Shown in pieces: positions 56,667 through 64,000 of a DNA stretch of 64,000 bases; position 1 is the stretch's first letter; each line of letters begins with the position of its first letter. The DNA lies in the NCBI GenBank assembly GCA_014529385.2, contig CM043960.1, positions 35,327,396-35,391,395 on the forward strand, given 5' to 3'. A program made the translations under genes and the position numbers. This DNA is from Adiantum capillus-veneris (lineage: Eukaryota; Streptophyta; Polypodiopsida; Polypodiales; Pteridaceae). The notes beneath the pieces are model-generated. The model ran no database searches, was not told where the DNA came from, and saw only the letters and a list, made by a program, of their open reading frames with translations.

Positions 56667-59264
56667 ATGGCTTCTTCATCCACCACCTCAAACCTTCTCA
56701 CTAAACGTCATAAATATCATCTACACGTTGATTTGAGTCCTGAATATGAGCCTTTATGCAAGCGAAGTAAAACAAGCACAGCAGTAACATAAACGGAGAA
56801 AGTAAGACTCAGAGTAGAAGGAGCAAAACACATAGATTTATGGGAAAATGGCTCTCTCTATCCTTTGAATCCTATGACCAATGCCTCCCCTGCATTTGTA
56901 AATCCGACTACTTTATTGCCCTTTGCAAGTGACGGACAGGATGGTTTACTTGGCTACTGCAAAGCTCTAACTGAAAATTCAAAAATTCAAAAAAGCATGG
57001 TTCACCATCAAGCAAAGGAGATTATACGACTTTCTACTTTGCATTGTGAGGACCAAAAAAACCCTTTTGCAGTGCACACAAGAAATACAGGTATTGCAAG
57101 AAAAAGTGTGTAACTTAAAAAGGAAAGATACAAGCTTAGGTGCTCGTGTGCGAAAGAAAAGACTATGGAATCTTGAAACCTTGAAGGTTGGCTCTAGAGG
57201 TCTCAAGAAAAGAATACAAGCATTGAGGTCAGGATTGTGAACTCAACTATACAATGTTTTTTCCTATGTCTGTTATATTTTCTATGTAGACATGCTATAA
57301 TGCATGACAAAAAGTATAAGGTTTTGCAGAGGGATGTTGTTGACCATTTTATTACAAAGAGTGCAGAGTCTGCAAGTGAAATATAGGGCACACTTGACTC
57401 CCTTGGTGTGAGTAAGAGAGGGTACTCAGCTATTCAGCAGTCTATCTCCTCCATTTTTGTGAAGAATGGAATAAAGTCTAAACTTCTACCAACAGCAGCA
57501 AGTGTCTGGAAAGAGATACTTCAACTCAACCATGGACAGACAGATTTCATTGGATGTCCCTTTCATATTGATGGTATTTATAGATCTCAAGGATCAACTA
57601 TAACCTACGATGAGTACAGCAATATCTTCATGGACCTCACTTTGTTGCAAACTAGAATGGTTGAGTTCTACAATGTAACATTTGAAGAGAAAGGTGTCGT
57701 TCTGCATTTTGTTTTGAAGCTAGATGAGTGTGAGATACTCAAAGAGAAGAAGCTAGAACGAGCCACAATAACATTGATGAATAGGGATCTTTCAAAATGC
57801 CCCATTTATGATCCTTCATACTTCAGTGTTCAATCAGAAACAAACATATGGTGGCTTGGTGCTTTTCAGGTATTCCATTGCCACTTTTTCTTCAGCTTTG
57901 GTGAGCCCACTTGAGATAAAATTTAGATGTACTTTAACGTCTCATACGGATTTAATCTTGAAGGTAAAGAAAGAAGACCACAACATTTTATATTGGGTGT
58001 TCCATCAAACCCCTATCCTCGATATCATTGACAAACAAGTGAATTAAGGAAAGGTGCTGGCTGTCAATGGGAGGGGAGACTTTCAGGTCCAATGGCTTCT
58101 TGCAGGTGACCTTAAAACATTGAAGTGTATGTATAATTGTGGAATGGGTGCTATGGTAAAGGCTCTATACTTGTATTGTATGGAGCCTGCAAAGACGATG
58201 GACCCAGAATGGTGAAGAAAGGCACCTACTCGCACAATGAGGATCCTAATTTCCACCCAGTTCTAGATATTCCACTTGCCAATGTCCACATTTGTACAAT
58301 GCATGCTCTTTGCAGAATTTTGGAGAAGTTGGTGTATATGTACATTGGGTTTGCTTGGAAAATCAAGAAGAGAAGGTTGCGGTGGTGGCGCTTGAACTAG
58401 TTTTGTCAGAGATGGGTCTCCATGGGGGCAATGTGAAAATCCAACGGGACGAGAAGAGGTCAACCAATGATGAAGATGTACCTTGCAGACCATCTATAGG
58501 TGGGGTCAAGGCACGTCGGTTTTTATCAAATCCAACAGGTATCAAAGATAAGAAGCTAACCAAGCGTGGAAGGATATATTAGTCCACTTATGTCAACAAA
58601 ATTGAGTTTCAGGAATGGAAAAATCTCCATATGGCAGTGAAGGACCAGGAACCCACAAGTCGCAATGCCAAGGGTGAAGTGTGGTGTTCCATCGATGTGC
58701 TCTTTCATATGTGTGACAAAGATGAGTGGACACAAAATTATCTAAACAAATTTAAGGAGAATCTTCAACTACTAAAGAAAGCATTTAAGTCAGCTTGGAT
58801 TGAAACTCACATTACTCATTACATGGTATTGTTAACAAACCCTTTTAAATGATAAGGGCTAAAAGGTTGTTTAAAATTATTGACAACTTGTTTTATTTGT
58901 AGCACATCATTTTCAATCACTTACCATACTTCATTCAAAAGTATGGAAACCCAGGCATATGGAACACCCAAGGGTTGGAAAAGTCTCATTACATGGCCAT
59001 GAATGCATATTTCAGACACACACATCATGGAGGCTCTCGAGATAAGGAAAATTTTTGAAAGAGTTGTTCTAGTGGTTTTATCACAGAATCCTTCATCAGC
59101 TGCAGAAAAAACATGAACTAGACTATTTGACAACAGCACAAGCAATTAGGCTGCAACAAAAGAAACGGAAACAAGTAGAGGCATTCAACAACTCCAGTCC
59201 TCATGAAGGCCAGAGAAAGTGGAGAGAGACAATGCAATATGGTAACCATAGGTGGATCAAGTGA
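56667..59264 (+). pseudogene. Decayed multi-exon transposase-like gene, family not named
   Basis: Open segments follow one another in the order of a ~700-residue protein: a start at ATG 56667 (MASSSTTSNLLTKRHK); a coiled-coil region (57046-57240, LQEKVCNLKRKDTSLGARVR); a core with KLDECEILKEKKLERATITL and NIWWLGAFQ, a GT-AG intron (57870-57963), then YWVFHQTPILDIIDKQ; a block VNGRGDFQVQWLLAGDLKTL followed by CMYNC; HICTMHALCRILEKLVYMYI; ALELVLSEMGLHGG; a second intron (58826-58902, phase 0); then NHLPYFIQKYGNPGIWNTQG, LEKSHY and HTHHGG; and a lysine-rich end (LQQKKRKQVEAF) with a stop at 59262. Lesions: frameshifts near 56790, 57050, 58150, 58360 and 59055, nonsense codons at 57384, 58045, 58580 and 59079. 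From memory the AGD...Cys...H...NH-P...QGLEK layout resembles unnamed transposase-like proteins of animals and fungi. That is unverified. Confidence 0.6.
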
Positions 59265-59355
59265 TTTTGATTTTAGATAACAACATGTACAATAGATGCC
59301 TAGTGAGCTAATAGATACAGTACAAGTCACAAGCCTCTCAACTTGAAGATAGATT

Positions 59356-59790
59356 GTGGATATCTTAGATGTGTTTGCTTGGTCTTACAAGGATCTTAAG
59401 GGAGTTGATCCCAATATTTACCATCATAAAATATCCCTTAAGAGGGATGCCAAACCCCACATGCAATGTCCCTATACTTATATGAAATGACCAGCATGTG
59501 ATCAACAAGGAGTTTCAAAATGGACACTATGTATTAGTCTATACCTTGAAGCAACACTCCAATAATTGAAAAAGCAAGGTAATGACCCATTTGTGATTAG
59601 TGATATATCACCTAGTGGAGTGGTAAAGCTTGCGACATTAGAGGGAGAGGAGATGCCTAACTGGATCAATGGTTACAGATTAAAGAAATACCATTTACCT
59701 CTCACTGCTAACATGCTAGATAAAATTCATCAAGTGAAGGAATGGTCCAAGATCATGTCAAGGAGGAAGCGAAGTTGCAGATTCTGAAGG
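59356..59790 (+). pseudogene. Ty3/gypsy pieces: RT linker joined to integrase C-terminus
   Basis: 59356-59487 reads DVFAWSYKDLKGVDPNIYHH, the region just before Ty3 reverse transcriptase. After a stop and about 15 bp the sequence reads FQNGHYVLVYTLKQHS and then, after a frameshift, DPFVISDISPSGVVKLATLE and NGYRLKKYH, the C-terminal GPF module of integrase. The whole RT, RNase H and integrase core between them is missing, so an internal deletion of several kilobases is implied. Confidence 0.8.
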
Positions 59791-59859
59791 GGCGCAAAGA
59801 ATGACAAAACATTGCTCCAATTCCACAGCTGGAAACCCCTTCTCCTCCTAACAAAGCAA

Positions 59860-60215
59860 TTCATATAAGAAAACTTGGCTTGGAAGTATGGATGTACGAA
59901 TCATTATCCAACTTGCAGATGGATCATTGGAATGAGCACTTGTTGATATTGGTGCACGAGTCAATGAAATGAAGTATTTGATGTACCTAAAGCTGTCATA
60001 TGAAATATTGATGCCAATGAAGATAGAGCTTAAAGCAGCCAACAAAATCACCATGGTTAGTTTAATACATGCCAATGTACCAATCAACATTGATGGAAAT
60101 CAATGTCCACATCAATTTTGCGTAATGGCGGACACTGACCTTAGCGAAGCCATCATCGTAGGAGTCTCATGGATGTGCATGTACAAAGTAGTTTCAGATT
60201 GGTAAAATGAAACAC
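59860..60215 (+). pseudogene. Ty3/gypsy aspartic protease remnant
   Basis: Reads ALVDIGARVNEM (active-site D-T/S-G box as DIGA), then a two-lobed protease-like pattern to CVMADTDLSEAIIVGVSWMC (IILGRPWM-like flap/ILG motif). It lies downstream of the integrase piece, opposite to the protease-RT-integrase order of Ty3 elements. It therefore belongs to a second copy or a rearrangement. Confidence 0.7.
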
Positions 60216-60269
60216 TGAAGTTCAATCTTAAAGGCACTTCATATGTTACTCCCTTGGCACCAACAAACT

Positions 60270-60270
<1 letters not shown>

Positions 60271-60314
<44 letters not shown>
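60271..60314. repeat. Homopolymer of 44 G
   Basis: An uninterrupted run of 44 G in an otherwise AT-rich region, directly after the protease remnant. It could be a true homopolymer or an assembly/sequencing artefact. Confidence 0.97.
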
Positions 60315-60315
<1 letters not shown>

Positions 60316-60990
60316 CACTTAAAAATTGTGTAACTATCACGCGAGTGCAACAAAAGAGGTTATTAAATTTCTATTTCTCTCACATTTTCACATACAGAAG
60401 GATACTGTAAAATGGAATTGAGAAAAAAAACTTATAGATTAAATAGGAAAAGGGTGTATTTAAGGAATTTTAGAAATAATTCATTAACGCATGCAATATT
60501 GTGAGATGGGTGTCTAACCTCACTCCTATCTTATTGCAAATGTAGCAAGAACCATGAATATAATTGTCAATCCATGGGACAAAGCTGACTCGACTAGTGC
60601 ATAGAGGCTACAAGAGGTTTTCAAGTTCTTTGAAAACAACAAACAACTCGAATCTAACTCAGGCTACACTCAAGAGACTGAAATCACCAAAAGCTAATCG
60701 CTCATTGGCAAATAAATCACATACGTTACAGCATCAAATGACATCCAAACGTCACAAAACTTCTAAGACATGTTTATAGGACCTAAGCACACATGCTTAT
60801 GGTCTCAAATCTCACTTTAGGTCAAGTGCAAAAATTGTGATTATTAACAACAGTGAGTATTTGACCTAGTCGATTTCGACCCAGAATGCATCTAAATGCT
60901 TAGCAATGATGCCCCAATACCCTGCCTATACTTAGTTTTTTATTTTAAAGCTTAAACTCCTACTTATGATGAAATTAGCGGCGACGCCAA
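60315..60990. other. No gene recognised
   Basis: AT-rich sequence between the poly-G run and the LTR-like region; it may include the end of that LTR. Confidence 0.4.
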
Positions 60991-60999
60991 AAGCTACAA

Positions 61000-61399
61000 A
61001 ATACCGTGAAATGCTTACGTCAATGCGTAGAGCTCTTACCTGCGATTGCAACGCAACAGACACGACTGCAATGTGACAATCGGAGAGGGAGTAGGAAGCG
61101 CAAGAAGGAGAGAAGTGAGCCTGTTAACTCAGGCTGTGTTTCTATTATTTAAAACTTATAAAAAACTTACAAAAATTGGCTTTTATACCTTAGCCAAGGT
61201 TTTTGGTGGTCAAAACTAATAATCTGGAAGCTCTAGCTAAAGACAGATTGATACAATCTGGAAGCTTGTAGCCCCAGCTCTTCAACTACAATGTTTATCT
61301 AAAAAGTAGGAGTTACAATATTCTAGATTCATCAAAATAATAAAAAAATTTACAATGAAAGCTCCAAAAAATGGTATCCGAGTTAGCTTGCTGCTAACA
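61000..61399 (-). repeat. Probable 3' LTR start of a minus-strand retroelement
   Basis: On the minus strand the coding region is followed by a purine run (gaggaggtggggga, about 61400-61413) and then TGTTAGCAGC at 61399, the expected polypurine tract and TG start of an LTR. Within it TATAAAAG (61180-61187, minus) could be the LTR promoter, and AATAAT-type signals follow. The LTR end is not identified and the partner LTR would lie beyond the window, so the call is an inference from layout. Confidence 0.5.
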
Positions 61400-61429
61400 T
61401 TCCCCCACCTCCTCGCCTGTGTCATCCCT

Positions 61430-63965
61430 TGACACAACTTTATGGGCTGAAGCAATCTTCAGGTTGACGGCTGACGAGGCGGTCTTTAACCGCATGGAGT
61501 GCTTTCTCATATCTCGGTCTTCTCTCTTTGTCAAGGATCTGCAAGAACTGCATGGTAACTCTGTTTAATTTTTAAGCTCAATGGCTGAATAGCCAACAAA
61601 TCTGGAGGTTAGTTTGCTAATCACTAGCCCAAATATCTTCGTTCGCCAACTGAAGAACCATGTATAAAATGCTTCCTCAAACGCCACCATATTGCTTGAA
61701 GGCAAAAACATGCATCGGGTGTAGAAGCTGTAAAGAACTTCTTCAGAAGGTTGGCTATTTAAGTCGTAGCAGAGGCCCTTATTGCCTTCAAGGAATGACA
61801 TCCATGGTACCCCTGCCTACTCTAGGTAGTGAAAGGCTTCAATACATGTGAGCAGCATTCGGTAAATCTTGTATAGCATAGCACATGAGAGGTCAAGAAG
61901 GCTCTTGAAGAATTTCATGGCGCCCGTTAGGGTTTTCACCATGTATTCCTCTGTCGTCGATCCCAACTCTGGAGCTGGCAATGGTGGATAGTTCAGCCAT
62001 GTAGGCCGCTTCTTATTCAGTGCTTCATGTGCTTGCCATGTCGTTACCCGTGGTACAGGACAAAAGGTTGGGTCTTTTAGAAGTGGGGCAGGTGCTCTTG
62101 TGAACAGAATCAGATATCCGAGCTTGTTCAACCAGCTCTTTCTCCGCTTGGGATGGACATCCTCTGTGCCTTCTGCCTGCATATCTTTATATAGTCTTTC
62201 TTTTACCTGTAACAGCTCTACCTTGATCAAAGGATATGGCAATGATTGTTGATGCCATTGTGCATTGATTTGGTTGGGAGTGAGTTGAGTGACATTGATT
62301 GAATGGATAATTCTCAACTCCCAATCCATCGCTGCTTTCCATTGTTCATCTGTCTCCTGGGAAACCCGCTCCTTGAGTGCATCTTCCTCAGCTTTGGAAA
62401 GCTAGACCATGGGCACTTGTTCAACATCTGTGAGTGGTACGAAAAAATCTGCTTCTTCTTCTAGCCCTTTTGTTGGTTGTGTTTCCATCTCAGCAAAAGA
62501 GACTGATGGAATTTCAATACTTGGTTGCTCAGAGGTACCAGATTCTTCTTGTGTCTCTGGTTGTCTCTCTTGTAGCAGCTAATTGACTCTCTTTAGCTCT
62601 GTATATCTCCTTGAGCAGTTGCTCTTCTCGTTGTACCCACATCAGTGCAAGGTCTCTTCTTTGGGATTGCTCTAGCTTTAGATCCTTGTTCTTTTTTTCC
62701 AATGCCTTATATACTTCATATGTATCTTTGATCGAGGCAACTACATGATTTTGCCTTATCTGTCGCAAAAAGGCTTCCTAATCATTGATCCTTTGCTCTG
62801 AGTATTGTAGAGAAGCATTTGCTACGTCGAGCTGCACTTGGATCTTTTGTACTGACAAAGTCGTGGTTAGGAGTTCATTGGTTACCTTTGTCAGTTGTTG
62901 GTCTTTGGTCCTCCATGCATCTGATAACTTTGTTAAAAGTTCTCCCAAGTCCTCCATTTCCTTTTGCTGCTTCTCTTTGGCCAGCTGGCGTTGTTCGGCT
63001 TCAGCTTTAAGCTCTTGGATTTGTCTTTGTAGATTGGAGATGAAATTCATCCTGTCATCTAATTCTCCTTGTAGAGCATTGATGACCATCTCCAGCTCTC
63101 TAGCCTTAGCACTATGGCTAAGTGTTGTTGTTTACATTTTCTCTATCATCTGCTGCATCTGCTTGGCATATTCATTTACTTGTAGGATGGCTTCGTCATT
63201 CGTCTCCCATGCTTCATGCTTTGTAAGCTGCCTAGATGTTTCAGCAATCTTTGTGTGTGGCTCCCTAGGTGGTGCTGTGGTGGCTGCTTGTGGTTGCAGC
63301 GGGGGTTGTTCTTCACCTTGAGGCGTTGCGGTTGCCTCGGTTGCTTTTTCTTCTTGAGGCTTCGTGGATACCTCGGATGTTTCTTGTTGGGTGGTCGTAG
63401 ATGGTGTGGCCTCTGTTTCGGTTGCTTTGGGCTGCTCAAAACTGGTTGCTTCCTGCGGTTCAGGCTCTCTTTCTTTGGCTTCCTCTCCCTCATTGGGTTT
63501 AACTGTTGGTGAAGGAGGAGGGCTTGGCATTGGGTGGTCTACCGGTTCTGTAGCGGGTGAGGTAGGCTTCGGAGACATTTTCTCCTAATCGTGTTGTGTC
63601 TCGCTTTGTGCAGTTGCCTCCGCTTGTGTTTGTTGCTCTGTTGTTTCTTCTCTTACTCTCCTCTCAGCTTCTTGAACTTCTTTTAACTTGAGGGCTTCTG
63701 CCTCTCCATACATCCGTAGGACCCCTTATCTCTTTTGGTACCCACCTTTCCGGGTCCTCACCTTCAGCTTGGTGGCTTCTTTCGTAAGTTTGTTTTTCTC
63801 TTTCAAACCTCACCTTTTTCTATTAAGGTTCCTCTTAGTGTGCAACTACAGCCTTCTTCTTCATCTCTTCAATCCTGGCTCTCCTCTCTTCATTGTCTGA
63901 GATCTCACTGCTATGAGCTTCGTGAGAGCTTTTTGCCAATTCTTCATCTGACTTGTAAACTCTCT
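61430..63965 (-). pseudogene. Long coiled-coil ORF preceding the LTR, interrupted
   Basis: About 850 codons on the minus strand, broken by stops and frameshifts. Order from N-terminus: a charged segment (about 63965 down, RLSKRVYKSDEELAKSSHE); ALKLKEVQEAERRVREETTE; a Pro/Thr/Glu-rich region after MSPKPTSPATEPVDHP (63578); a long coiled coil (63089-62530, LQGELDDRMNFISNLQRQIQ and KALEKKNKDLKLEQSQRRD); an acidic linker (PLTDVEQVPMV); a globular part starting DWELRIIHSINVTQLTPNQI (62329); and YSFYTRCMFLPSSNMVAFEE (61565-61801). A last piece, MQFLQILDKERRPRYEKALH, ends near 61430. No protease, RT, zinc knuckle or other pol domain is present. Its place directly before a polypurine tract suggests an extra 3' ORF or the sole protein of a non-autonomous LTR element. 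Lesions: stops near 63850, 63585, 63132, 62405 and 61824, frameshifts near 63690 and 62580. Confidence 0.55.
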
Positions 63966-64000
63966 TGGACAACCGTGTGGTTCTGGGAGAAGGCTGTGTA

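Noticed and set aside
60112-60318. Proline-rich frame over the poly-G run
   Set aside because: The prolines come from the G homopolymer read on the minus strand; the rest is the antisense of the protease remnant.

Overview
The window reads as a repeat-rich nuclear segment of a land plant. Support comes from a spliced HD-Zip class I transcription factor gene, a PPR-type fragment, plant CACTA (En/Spm) transposons, a Ty3/gypsy chromovirus, a plant-type LINE, a Mutator-like MITE and very long CT/GA/TG/TA microsatellites. The sparse genes, long introns and style of the decayed fragments would suit a seed-free vascular plant such as a fern. That is a guess from style and not a demonstrated placement.

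Layout. 1-5.4 kb: AT-rich, no gene, with local tandem repeats and microsatellites. 5.7-7.6 kb (-): decayed LINE reverse transcriptase. 8-13.3 kb: microsatellites, tandem duplications, a broken PPR fragment and a 57-bp minisatellite. 15.3-18.1 kb (-): decayed Ty3/gypsy pol. 18.18-30.38 kb (+): an old LTR retroelement with ~160-bp LTRs, an initiator-Met primer-binding site and a (CT)65 tract. Its 3' LTR is split by a 6.65-kb CACTA transposon (23688-30339) with an exact 3-bp target duplication. 30.4-41 kb: ancient repeats, a fragment resembling the PRP22/DHX8 helicase, a 494-bp Mutator-like MITE with a 9-bp target duplication, two long-hairpin repeats and a ~2-kb array of palindromic repeat units. 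41.2-47.0 kb (-): the one gene that looks intact, a three-exon HD-Zip I gene (304 aa) whose exon phases match exactly. 49753-55206 (+): a second CACTA element (5.45 kb), a relative of the first with different deletions. 55.5-59.3 kb: a decayed multi-exon transposase-like gene (+) that I cannot assign to a named family, with a possible small divergent gene (-). 59.3-60.2 kb: scrambled Ty3/gypsy pieces. 60271-60314: a run of 44 G. 61.0-64 kb (-): a probable 3' LTR and polypurine tract preceded by a decayed ~850-codon coiled-coil ORF.

Functionally the window is one regulatory gene among layers of mobile DNA. The two CACTA copies are the most informative pair. Each lacks a transposase segment that the other keeps, so neither can be autonomous. 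Comparing them shows a (GA)n expansion inside an exon, changed subterminal motifs, and hairpins that stay paired despite base changes.
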